Source: Chitinophaga dinghuensis
GTDB lineage: Bacteria > Bacteroidota > Bacteroidia > Chitinophagales > Chitinophagaceae
Assembly (NCBI RefSeq): GCF_003259435.1
Contig: NZ_QLMA01000001.1
Span: forward strand, 806,001-870,000
DNA length: 64,000 nt
Reading direction: 5' to 3'
The notes under the pieces are model-generated. The model was not told the DNA's origin. It was given only the letters and a program-made list of their open reading frames with translations, and searched no databases. This document shows positions 26,080 to 33,719 of the stretch, piece after piece (within the stretch, counting starts at the first letter, position 1; every line of letters starts with the position of its first letter). The position numbers and the translations under genes were made by a program.

Positions 26080-26793
26080 CTAAAACCCCGTCTTGCCAGT
26101 AAGCGCCTGCAAGGTATCCCGATAAGTATCGCCTACCGGTAACTCCAGCTCATCAAGGAATACGCTGTTCTTGCGGATAGCGGTAATACAGGAAACAGCT
26201 ACGATATAAGATTTGTGTATACGGAGGAATTTGTTGTTAGGTAGTTGTTCCTCCATGGATTTTATGCTCATTCGGGTTACAACGGGCTTGGTATTATTTT
26301 TTAAATGAATGCGTACATAATCTTTCAGCCCTTCAATCCAGATAATATCTTCAAATACCACTTTGAAAAGACTGTAATCCACATTGACGAAGAAGAATTC
26401 GGGGGCAAGATCCCTCCCGGATTTATTCCCGGTTTTTAAAAGGAAAAGTTCATAGGCCTTATTACATGCTCTTACAAAACGCTCCAGGGGCACCGGTTTT
26501 ACGAGATAATCGGTAACGTCCAGGTTAAATCCTTCCAGGGCATATTTTTCGTAAGCAGTAATTAATATGACCATCGGTTTGCTGGCCATAGATTGCAGAA
26601 ACTGAAGCCCCGTGAGTCCTGGCATCTGAATATCCAGGAAAATGAGATCAATGGGTTGTTTTTGCAGTACCTCTATCGCTTCGAAGGCATTGTTACATTT
26701 GGCTACCAGCTGGAGGTAAGGGACTTTTGAAATATTATCTTCCAGTAAATCAAGCGCCAGCGGTTCATCGTCTACGGCAATACATTTCAGCAT
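26080..26793 (-). CDS. LytTR-family response regulator
   Basis: This is a 237-residue protein. The receiver domain (1-120) has D8, D9 and phospho-acceptor D54 (LIFLDIQMPGLTG), the conserved Thr in LITAYEK and Lys in VKPVPLERF. The LytTR DNA-binding domain (about 140-235) has YVRIHLKN, RMSIKSMEEQLP and FLRIHKSYIV. I chose the start at 26793 because it overlaps the kinase stop as TGATG, the usual coupling in this gene pair. A 12-codon longer frame exists but runs into the kinase gene. Confidence 0.94.
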   Translation of the reverse strand: MLKCIAVDDEPLALDLLEDNISKVPYLQLVAKCNNAFEAIEVLQKQPIDLIFLDIQMPGLTGLQFLQSMASKPMVILITAYEKYALEGFNLDVTDYLVKPVPLERFVRACNKAYELFLLKTGNKSGRDLAPEFFFVNVDYSLFKVVFEDIIWIEGLKDYVRIHLKNNTKPVVTRMSIKSMEEQLPNNKFLRIHKSYIVAVSCITAIRKNSVFLDELELPVGDTYRDTLQALTGKTGF

Positions 26794-27833
26794 CAGTGCA
26801 GATTTAGTTGCAATAATACAGAAAACCATCCATCCTCTTTCCGGATGTCCAGTTTATGCTGATGGTCATATAATAAGTTGAGTCGGCGACTCACATTCGC
26901 CAGCCCGATGCCGCTCGTCTTATCTTTGACTTCCATCGGAATATCATTGTATTTATTCCTGACACTAAAGAAAAGTACGTCTTCCATTACTTCCAGCCTG
27001 ATATCTATCATGGCATCCATAATCATACCTGTACCGTGTTTGAATGCATTTTCCACGAAAGGAATGAGCAGCATAGGCTCTATTTCATGGCCCGTTTCAG
27101 GCGCATCCAGTTGTGAAACAATGGTGACATTTTTACCAAAACGCTGCTGCTGAAGATCTATATAGCTTTGAAGATACTCTGTTTCCTTTGCCAGCGGCAC
27201 CTTCTGCTCGTCGGTTTCGTAGAGCATGTAGCGCATCAGACTAGAAAGCTTTATCAGAGAAGGTTCCAGGGCGTCCGACTTCTTCCTGGCCAGAGCCACC
27301 ATGTTGTTCAAGACGTTGAACATAAAATGAGGACTCACCTGGGAACGTAAAAGAGATAATTCTGTCTGGAGATTTTCTTTTACTTTTTCAGACGCGAGTC
27401 GGTCGTTGAGCAGACGATCCTTGATCATCTGGTAGGCTGTACTCGAGGATAATACGAAGAAGGATGTGAAAAATGTAAAGAGGATAGCTGGTTTGATATC
27501 AATTTTGTGAGCTTTCAGAAAGACCATCTCAAAAGTGTACCGCATACTATATAACGCCAGCAATATCGTGAGCAAAGAGGCGCCGTATTCCAGGTATCTT
27601 TTCTTATAAACAAAAGAAGGTATATAAACGAGGGCATTCAGATAAAAGAACCCTACCAGCGATAAATAATATACATAGCTAAATACCGTCCAGGCATCAT
27701 GATCAGGAGAAAGTTTCCGCTCAGGGTCCTGGTAGGAAGGTTTCAGCAGGTACGGCAAGGCATATAGCAGCACCCACGTAAATACATGCAGCGCTGCCAC
27801 CGCCCATTTATTTTTATACCATCCTTGTTTCAT
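26793..27833 (-). CDS. LytS/YehU-type membrane sensor histidine kinase
   Basis: This is a 346-residue protein. Four transmembrane helices lie in residues about 10-140. The His_kinase domain follows, with phospho-acceptor His in LRSQVSPHFMFNVLNNM and the LMRYMLYETDEQKVPL segment. The ATPase part has PFVENAFKHG and TSGIGLANVSRRLNLLY. It is the partner of the LytTR regulator, with which it overlaps by one base. Such pairs in Bacteroidota often regulate a neighbouring operon, but no obvious target is adjacent; the TonB-type receptor beyond the inverted-repeat element is one possibility. Confidence 0.94.
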   Translation of the reverse strand: MKQGWYKNKWAVAALHVFTWVLLYALPYLLKPSYQDPERKLSPDHDAWTVFSYVYYLSLVGFFYLNALVYIPSFVYKKRYLEYGASLLTILLALYSMRYTFEMVFLKAHKIDIKPAILFTFFTSFFVLSSSTAYQMIKDRLLNDRLASEKVKENLQTELSLLRSQVSPHFMFNVLNNMVALARKKSDALEPSLIKLSSLMRYMLYETDEQKVPLAKETEYLQSYIDLQQQRFGKNVTIVSQLDAPETGHEIEPMLLIPFVENAFKHGTGMIMDAMIDIRLEVMEDVLFFSVRNKYNDIPMEVKDKTSGIGLANVSRRLNLLYDHQHKLDIRKEDGWFSVLLQLNLH

Positions 27834-27906
27834 TCCCTGAAAGTAAAATTATTCTTCCTGCCAAGGGTATGATTGCGACCAACTCCGAAAAATATACGAC
27901 GAATAC

Positions 27907-29238
27907 CTATTCAGGTTGTTCACCGGCCACCAGCCGCTGGATTCTATGCTGACTGGTAATAATATTCGATTTCAGGTCGCTGAGAATAGAGTATAACCCG
28001 AAATAAGTACGATTAATATATAGGGAATGACTGGAGCCCCGCGCTACTTTAGACTCGCGCACTTCTTTCATATTGTACAATTCATCCATGTAAGCATATA
28101 TCTCATTAAAATATACTTCATTCCCAAAATCAAATGTCTCCTGTGTAAAAGGCAATGTCATCAGATCTATCATATGTTGAAATAGTTCTGAGAAAAATGC
28201 CACTTCTTTAGGACTATCGGTAGGATGAATCATTTCCAAATTGGTATAAATCTGGTGCCGACGATCCGTGTCTTTCAATACTTCTTTATCTACCAACAGG
28301 AAATAATTGGTGTAGAAATCTTCCGGAATCACCTTCACACAACCAAAATCAAAGATGCCCACTGTACCATCTGCCTGCATAAGGAAGTTCCCGGGATGCG
28401 GATCAGCATGGACTTGTTTTAGTTTATGTACCTGGAACTGATAGAAATCCCAGAGCGCCTGGCCGATCTTATTACGGATATCCTGGCTGGGATTCGTTTG
28501 CAGGAATTCTTTCAGATGCATACCATTGAGCCAATCCATGGTAATGATACGTTCGGAGGAGTATTCCGGATAATAGACAGGAAACACCAAGCCTGGAATA
28601 TGCGCACAGGCCGCAGATAATGCCATAGAGCGTTCCAGCTCCAGTTTATAATCTGTTTCTTCCAGTAGTTTCGTTTCTATCTCTTCAAAATATTTATCCA
28701 TATCTGCTTCCTTCATGCCTACAATCCTGATGGCAAAAGGTTTCACGATGCGGAGATCCGATTTCACGCTGCTGGCCACTCCCGGATACTGGATTTTTAC
28801 GGCCAGTTCTTTCCCGTTTTTCACGGCTTTATGTACCTGTCCGATACTTGCGGCATTGGAAGCATGTATATCGAAACGGTCAAACAGTTGGGTCGGCGTT
28901 TTTCCTAATGTTTTAACGAAAGTATTCACTACCAGCGGCCCGGAAAGCGGAGGCGCACTGTATTGCGACATGGCAAACTTTTCTGAATAGGCTTTCGGGA
29001 GCATGCCTCTGTCCATACTGAGCATCTGCGCCACTTTCAGTGCAGAGCCTTTGAGATTGCTGAGCGTATCATATATATCCGCCGCATTATCTTGGTGGAG
29101 CGCTTCTTTAGTAACAGAAGGGTCCATAAGTTTGCGGGTGTAGTGTTTAATATAGTTGGTGCCCACTTTCAGGCCGGTAGTCACGAATTTACCCGCGCGT
29201 TCTACCTTCCCGGTGGGAATGTTAGTTTGTTCTTTCAT
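27907..29238 (-). CDS. ABC1/UbiB-family atypical protein kinase-like protein
   Basis: This is a 443-residue protein of the AarF/ABC1/UbiB family. Visible motifs are the KxGQ-type N-terminal element (LKGSALKVAQMLSMD), ASIGQVHKAV with the A-rich nucleotide loop, LAVKIQYPG (catalytic Lys), ETDYKLELE, the catalytic loop HADPHPGNFLM and the metal-binding DFGCVK. In the KxGQ element the Gly is replaced (KVAQ). Family members are ATPases/kinases that support quinone or lipid handling. It forms an operon with a TetR regulator 2 nt upstream. Confidence 0.92.
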   Translation of the reverse strand: MKEQTNIPTGKVERAGKFVTTGLKVGTNYIKHYTRKLMDPSVTKEALHQDNAADIYDTLSNLKGSALKVAQMLSMDRGMLPKAYSEKFAMSQYSAPPLSGPLVVNTFVKTLGKTPTQLFDRFDIHASNAASIGQVHKAVKNGKELAVKIQYPGVASSVKSDLRIVKPFAIRIVGMKEADMDKYFEEIETKLLEETDYKLELERSMALSAACAHIPGLVFPVYYPEYSSERIITMDWLNGMHLKEFLQTNPSQDIRNKIGQALWDFYQFQVHKLKQVHADPHPGNFLMQADGTVGIFDFGCVKVIPEDFYTNYFLLVDKEVLKDTDRRHQIYTNLEMIHPTDSPKEVAFFSELFQHMIDLMTLPFTQETFDFGNEVYFNEIYAYMDELYNMKEVRESKVARGSSHSLYINRTYFGLYSILSDLKSNIITSQHRIQRLVAGEQPE

Positions 29239-29240
29239 CG

Positions 29241-29867
29241 CTATCGTTTCATAAACAGAAATTTCCCGAAGTCGAGAATACTATCGAGCGTATTGGAGCC
29301 TATCAGCTGGAAGCTAAGATTGACGGCCTTTTCAATGGCAGCATCCGTCAGTTCGAAATTTACGCTGGTATCATCCAGCCAGTATTTTAATACGAACATT
29401 GCCTGTACCCAGAAGCCATGAACATACTGGTCTGAAATATATTTTCTTTCTTTTATTTCGGAAGACACGTAACCCTCCTTAATGAGCGCCGCCGCAAATT
29501 CATAGAAGGCGGTTTTAAACGTATGTAGCTTCTTCCTATATACTAATGGGATGTGAAAAATATCTTTCTGTAAAAGGAAATAACTACGGTCGTCCCGCAA
29601 TTTTGATACCCATAGAAAATAAAAGGAAAGCAACTTTTCCTGGGCATTATACTGGTGATAGGTTTCATCCGCCTTCAACTGACTGACTGTTTCCTCAAAA
29701 ACCGACAACCATATATCCTGTTCTACCGATTCCAATGAACTGTAGAACTCATAAAAGGAACTCTCCGGCATGTCCAGGGTCTTGCACAACATGTACACAG
29801 ACACCGGTTCCTTGCCGTTTTCCAGCAGATATAATTTATAAGCGTTTCGGATACTATTCTTGTCCAT
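29241..29867 (-). CDS. TetR-family transcriptional regulator
   Basis: This is a 208-residue protein. The N-terminal helix-turn-helix (residues about 5-50: VSVYMLCKTLDMPESSFYEF) is of the TetR type. The C-terminal all-helical domain (about 70-200) would bind a ligand and dimerise. The gene heads an operon with the UbiB-like kinase, and two palindromes sit on its own promoter, which fits autorepression. The ligand is not evident; a link to quinone or lipid state is inferred from the partner gene. Confidence 0.88.
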   Translation of the reverse strand: MDKNSIRNAYKLYLLENGKEPVSVYMLCKTLDMPESSFYEFYSSLESVEQDIWLSVFEETVSQLKADETYHQYNAQEKLLSFYFLWVSKLRDDRSYFLLQKDIFHIPLVYRKKLHTFKTAFYEFAAALIKEGYVSSEIKERKYISDQYVHGFWVQAMFVLKYWLDDTSVNFELTDAAIEKAVNLSFQLIGSNTLDSILDFGKFLFMKR

Positions 29868-29886
29868 AGACTGGCAATTTTGGGTT

Positions 29887-29923
29887 ACGTAAACAAATTT
29901 ACGTCACTTTGTAATACAAAGTG
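29887..29923. promoter_or_regulatory. Twin palindromic operators and -7 element at the tetR promoter
   Basis: Two perfect palindromes abut: ACGTAAA-CAAA-TTTACGT (29887-29904) and CACTTTGT-AAT-ACAAAGTG (29905-29923). A perfect minus-strand -7 element TAAATTTG (29901-29894) lies inside the first, about 27 nt upstream of the TetR start. A repressor on either site would block the promoter. The half-sites differ, so two regulators, or one with two kinds of site, are possible. Confidence 0.65.
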
Positions 29924-29962
29924 AATTTTTCTATGGCTGGATATGTTAAATCTGAAAAGGGA

Positions 29963-31120
29963 TTAATCTTCCTGAATTTTACTCACCATCCAGATGATGA
30001 CAAGTCCGCAAATAGCCATGATACTGAAGGAGATACGCAGACTGGAAGCTTGTGCTACGAAGCCTACCAGTGGTGGAACCACGAGGAATCCAAGATAACC
30101 GATCGTAGAGATAGAAGCGATGGTTTGACCGCTGTTGGTATTTTTTGATTTTCCGGCGAGACTAAATACCAGTGGCACTACACAGGCTACACCGAGGCCG
30201 GCACAAATGAATCCCAGGATAGCGGTTATCGGGTGTGGGAAAAGGATCGCGGTGCCTAGTCCTACCAATATCAGCACGCCACTGTATTTCAGGATGGTTT
30301 TAATTCCGGCACGTTGTACGATTTTATCTCCGAACAGCCGTCCTAAAGTCATGGCGGTCATGTAAATCCAGAAGGCAGTAGCAGCCTGGGATTTGGTACC
30401 GCCTACTACTTTCTCATAATAGATGCTGCTCCAGTCGTACATCGTATTTTCTGTAGCCATACAAGCGAAGCAGATGAAAGAAAATTTCAACAGGGATTTA
30501 TCCGGTAATGAAAAGGCTGGTTTCTTTTCCAGGCTGGGTACAGGTGTATCGGGATAGGTATGCGGATAATAAATGATGGTGAAGAGGAGGAGGAGTAGAC
30601 TGATGCCAAACAAATGCCAGCTGGGAGCCACGTTGTAGTTGATCATCAGGAATCCTATCCCGGCGCCGGTTACGCCGGCTATACTCCAGATACCATGAAA
30701 GGTGGTGATAATCGATTGTGGAAAGAGTCGCTGTACCAGTACAGATTGTGCATTCATACTCAGGTTGAGCAGGTTTCTGGCAGATCCGAAGCAAAGCAGT
30801 ACCAGTGAGAGTTGCCATATGCTGGTAGTAAAACCAGGCATACTAAGAATGAGGTTGAAGAACATAGCGCCAAACACCATGATTTTTCTGCTGCTGAACT
30901 TTCCCAGTAATAGTTGGGTAATGGGCATGGTGCACATCAAGCCGATAGGAAGGGCCAGCAGTACTAATCCCAGCTGTGCCTCATTGAGTCCCAGCTGATG
31001 CTGAATGGAAGGAATCCTGGAAGCCCAGGAGGAGTATCCAAGTCCTGATATAAAAAAGAATACGGAAGTGGCGATCCGGTATTGTCTTGCATTGGTTTCT
31101 TGCTGCAAATCGATAAACAT
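29963..31120 (-). CDS. MFS transporter (YbjJ-like, 12 TM)
   Basis: This is a 385-residue integral membrane protein with about twelve hydrophobic helices. The first helix carries FFISGLGYSSWASRIPSIQ, followed by LPIGLMCTMPITQLLLGKFS, which fits the MFS motif A region between TM2 and TM3. The closest known type is the YbjJ/FucP-like sugar or metabolite MFS group (SRIPxIxxxLG start). The substrate is not evident. The promoter lies within a 57-bp inverted repeat upstream. It ends 40 bp beyond the TetR operators and is not part of that operon. Confidence 0.86.
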   Translation of the reverse strand: MFIDLQQETNARQYRIATSVFFFISGLGYSSWASRIPSIQHQLGLNEAQLGLVLLALPIGLMCTMPITQLLLGKFSSRKIMVFGAMFFNLILSMPGFTTSIWQLSLVLLCFGSARNLLNLSMNAQSVLVQRLFPQSIITTFHGIWSIAGVTGAGIGFLMINYNVAPSWHLFGISLLLLLFTIIYYPHTYPDTPVPSLEKKPAFSLPDKSLLKFSFICFACMATENTMYDWSSIYYEKVVGGTKSQAATAFWIYMTAMTLGRLFGDKIVQRAGIKTILKYSGVLILVGLGTAILFPHPITAILGFICAGLGVACVVPLVFSLAGKSKNTNSGQTIASISTIGYLGFLVVPPLVGFVAQASSLRISFSIMAICGLVIIWMVSKIQED

Positions 31121-31148
31121 CCTGCTCGTACGGGCCTTTTATGGTCAA

Positions 31149-31205
31149 CCAGGTCGCAAAATTAGTCAGAAAAAAATCCTTTTTTCAGGTAATTCTGCGA
31201 CCTGG
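31149..31205. promoter_or_regulatory. 57-bp near-perfect inverted repeat spanning the MFS promoter
   Basis: The outer arms CCAGGTCGCA (31149-31158) and TGCGACCTGG (31196-31205) are perfect. Matching continues inward through AATTA/TAATT to GAAAAAA/TTTTTTC (31169-31175, 31180-31186) around a short centre. A perfect minus-strand -7 element TAATTTTG (31164-31157) lies in one arm, about 37 nt before the MFS start; the other arm holds the near-match TAATTCTG facing right. It could be a large operator or a tiny insertion that brought its own promoter. Confidence 0.6.
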
Positions 31206-31230
31206 TATTGCTGTATAGTAACTATTTCAA

Positions 31231-32229
31231 TTAGAATAAGTTAGACACGAGTTCCACGGATTTCTTTGTTGCCTCAAAATCGTCAAAGAAGGTGGAGATG
31301 ATAATTTCATCTGTATCATAATCGGCTGCCAGGGCTTCGATGCGAGCTTTCATCTGTGCAGGTGTGCCATAGATCATGCGCTGACGATTGTATTTGATAC
31401 GTGCCTGTTGTGGAGCGGAATATTCAAATTGAATGATATCCTCATAATCTGGATACGGACCTCTTGCGCCGGATTCAATATAGAGCATACGAAAATCCAT
31501 CTCTGTGAGCCATCGTTGAACAGTGGCTTCATCTTCAGCGCAGAAGCCGAAAATGCCTACGTTCACGCGGGGTTCGGCTAACAGGTCAGAAGGTCTGAAA
31601 TGCCGACGATATTCTTTCACAGCCTCAGGGCCTCCGTTCGGATTGATGAAGTGTGCAAAAGAGAGCGCCATTCCCAGATGTGCTGCAAAATATCCACTGC
31701 CGCCGCTGGAGCTGAGTATCCAGAGCTCGGGTACCGTTTCCGCCTGCGGGATGGCGATAATATTTTCATGTGGAGATTCGCTTGTCTGATGATCTGTGAG
31801 GAATGCGCGCAGGTCTTTGAGTTGCTGCATGAATTCCTGTTCGCTGAAGGTATTGGATGGATTCAGCAAAGCTGCAGTGGGCCTGTCTCCACCAGGAGCG
31901 CGACCTACACCCAGATCTATCCTGCCGGGGAAGATGGTTTCCAGCATGCGGAAGTTCTCTGCCACTTTCAGTGCGCTGTGATTGGGCAGCATGATACCGC
32001 CTGACCCTACGCGGATGTTGGGGGCTTCTCCTGCAAGGTGAGCCAGCAATACTTCCGGTGTGGAGCCTGCTATTTTTTGGAAATTATGGTGTTCTGAAAC
32101 CCAGAAGCGGCTGTAACCCAGCTTATCCGCCAGTTTTACCAGTTCTGTGGTCCGCAGAATAGCCTCTTTAGGCGTACTGTTACGCGCTATAATAGATTGA
32201 TCAAGTATACCCAGTCTGATTTTCTTCAT
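31231..32229 (-). CDS. LLM-class flavin-dependent oxidoreductase (luciferase-like, YhbW type)
   Basis: This is a 332-residue TIM-barrel enzyme of the bacterial luciferase superfamily. Conserved features are the start LGILDQSIIARN, YSRFWVSEHHN (FMN-site His pair), GSGGIMLPNHSALKVAE and GRIDLGVGRAPGGD. Group members use FMNH2 supplied by a separate reductase to oxygenate small substrates, and an FMN-reductase-type gene lies immediately upstream on the same strand. The actual substrate is unknown. Confidence 0.9.
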   Translation of the reverse strand: MKKIRLGILDQSIIARNSTPKEAILRTTELVKLADKLGYSRFWVSEHHNFQKIAGSTPEVLLAHLAGEAPNIRVGSGGIMLPNHSALKVAENFRMLETIFPGRIDLGVGRAPGGDRPTAALLNPSNTFSEQEFMQQLKDLRAFLTDHQTSESPHENIIAIPQAETVPELWILSSSGGSGYFAAHLGMALSFAHFINPNGGPEAVKEYRRHFRPSDLLAEPRVNVGIFGFCAEDEATVQRWLTEMDFRMLYIESGARGPYPDYEDIIQFEYSAPQQARIKYNRQRMIYGTPAQMKARIEALAADYDTDEIIISTFFDDFEATKKSVELVSNLF

Positions 32230-32252
32230 TTTGTCTGTCGATTTTCTGAATA

Positions 32253-32260
32253 CAAATTTA
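32253..32260 (-). promoter_or_regulatory. -7 promoter element TAAATTTG for the LLM oxidoreductase
   Basis: This is a perfect TAnnTTTG match on the minus strand, with a leader of about 19 nt. It suggests that the gene is transcribed separately from the upstream FMN reductase, 174 bp away. Confidence 0.5.
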
Positions 32261-32403
32261 CCCAGTAATCACAGATAAGGGGGAAAGTAAGATATTGGTA
32301 ATGCTTATAGCGGTATAGAGCGCGTATATAGGATAGAAATGGGGGAAACGTAAAGTAGCAACAGCAGCTGCCCGAAGCTGCTGTTACCACCCATTCCTGT
32401 TCA

Positions 32404-32967
32404 TCAGTGTTGTTTATCCGCAAACTGGAACTTTACGTCTGTTAACAGATTTACGAGCAGTTCGAATTTCTTCTGGTATTCCTCTGTGATGCTATAGTCT
32501 GCATTGAACAGATGTCCGCGTACAGTAGGAACAGAATAAGGCAATACCCATGCTCTCAATGCTTTGGCTACTGCTTCCATGGTATTGATACCTTGCATAG
32601 CGTGGCCGCCTTCTGCCCAGCATACCATTCCTACCACTTTGTTGGTCAGATAAGGTACTTTTTCTTTGGAGCTGATTTCAATCCAGTCCAGGCAGTTTTT
32701 CATGGCGCCCGTCATGCTGCCATGATATAAGGGGGTGAGCCATATATGCAGATCCGCATCGCGGAAGATATTCGTCATTTCTCTGGCCGACTCCGGTACT
32801 TGCTGGAGGCCTACGGTATCAAAAAATGGGATAGCCGCTTCCGCCAGGTTGAAAACTGTTGTTTCCATTCCTTTTGCTTCCAAAAGGCTGCGTAAACTGG
32901 CGATAATGGCATAGGACGTGCTCGTTGGTTTTTTTTCCAGCGATCCATTGAATAATAATACTTTCAT
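32404..32967 (-). CDS. NADPH-dependent FMN reductase-like flavoprotein
   Basis: This is a 187-residue flavodoxin-fold protein. The phosphate loop is FNGSLEKKPTSTSYA, and the TPLYHGSMTGAMKNCLDWI segment is the classical NADPH-dependent FMN/azoreductase motif that binds the flavin ring. It could supply FMNH2 to the luciferase-like enzyme encoded downstream, or reduce quinones, azo compounds or metals. It is transcribed divergently from the SufR-like regulator, and the regulator's palindrome overlaps its -33 region, so the two are probably linked by regulation. Confidence 0.9.
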   Translation of the reverse strand: MKVLLFNGSLEKKPTSTSYAIIASLRSLLEAKGMETTVFNLAEAAIPFFDTVGLQQVPESAREMTNIFRDADLHIWLTPLYHGSMTGAMKNCLDWIEISSKEKVPYLTNKVVGMVCWAEGGHAMQGINTMEAVAKALRAWVLPYSVPTVRGHLFNADYSITEEYQKKFELLVNLLTDVKFQFADKQH

Positions 32968-32996
32968 GATGGCAGTATTAAATTTTTAATGCGGGA

Positions 32997-33004
32997 CAAA
33001 GTTA
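32997..33004 (-). promoter_or_regulatory. -7 promoter element TAACTTTG for the FMN reductase
   Basis: This is a perfect TAnnTTTG match on the minus strand, with a TTTG at 33026-33023 (18-bp spacing) as the -33 box. That -33 box lies inside the 28-bp palindrome of the divergent regulator gene. Confidence 0.6.
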
Positions 33005-33015
33005 GTAGTTTTGTG

Positions 33016-33043
33016 AATAAACCAAATAATTACTTTGTTTATT
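33016..33043. promoter_or_regulatory. 28-bp palindromic operator in the divergent regulator/FMN-reductase promoter
   Basis: The structure is AATAAAC-N14-GTTTATT with TAATTA exactly at the centre. Twelve of 14 symmetric pairs match across the whole 28 bp. It ends on the base just before the ATG of the SufR-like regulator (33044) and covers the -33 box of the FMN reductase promoter. Autorepression plus control of the reductase is the simplest reading. Confidence 0.65.
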
Positions 33044-33679
33044 ATGAAAAATAATTTGCCGGATAATGAACAGGCGGTGTGGATATTGAAGACCAGGGGC
33101 CCTTTGCCGCTGCACGCACTGGCGGAAGCATTAAAGGTGACCACGGAAGGGGCGCGTTTTCAGTTACAGAAATTGGCTGCCGACGGGCTGGTACAAGCTA
33201 CTACGGCCGTGAAAGGACGTGGCAGGCCCCAGCAAATCTGGTCGCTGACTGAAAAAAGTGAATCAAGATTTCCTGATACACACGCTGAACTTACACTCCG
33301 GCTCATCAGCTCCATTCGTGAAACACTAGGAGAAGATGCATTAAACGAGGTTATTTTGTCTCAACAAAAAAATAATATACGTAAATATAATACGGAATTG
33401 AAACAATTCCCTGAACTGGAAGATAAACTCCAGGAACTGGCCGCCCTGCGCGATAAAGAAGGATATATGGCCAGTTGTACCAAAGAAGGAGAGAGCTTCC
33501 TGCTGATAGAAAATCATTGTCCCATCTGTGCGGCAGCGAAAGCTTGTCAGGGTTTCTGTAAGGCGGAACTGGAAACATTCCGTACAGTGCTGGGAAAAGA
33601 GGTGAAAGTACAGCGGGAAGATCATATCATAGCAGGCGCCCGCCGCTGCGCCTATCGCATCACACCGCGAACAATATAG
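33044..33679 (+). CDS. SufR-like HTH regulator with cysteine-rich C-terminus
   Basis: This is a 211-residue protein. I chose ATG 33044 over a TTG three codons earlier because the operator ends there. It has an N-terminal winged helix (AVWILKTRGPLPLHALAEAL, TTEGARFQLQKLAADGLV) with a KGRGRPQQIW wing. The C-terminal domain has Cys at 159, 162, 168, 172 and 202 (HCPICAAAKACQGFC, then RRCAYRI). The layout matches SufR-type [Fe-S]-sensing repressors, which control iron-sulfur assembly or redox genes. Aconitase, a [4Fe-4S] enzyme, follows 40 nt downstream on the same strand. The Fe-S cluster is inferred. Confidence 0.85.
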   Translation: MKNNLPDNEQAVWILKTRGPLPLHALAEALKVTTEGARFQLQKLAADGLVQATTAVKGRGRPQQIWSLTEKSESRFPDTHAELTLRLISSIRETLGEDALNEVILSQQKNNIRKYNTELKQFPELEDKLQELAALRDKEGYMASCTKEGESFLLIENHCPICAAAKACQGFCKAELETFRTVLGKEVKVQREDHIIAGARRCAYRITPRTI

Positions 33680-33719
33680 TCAGCTCGCTGGTTGATTAGT
33701 ATGGTCAAAATCTTTACTA

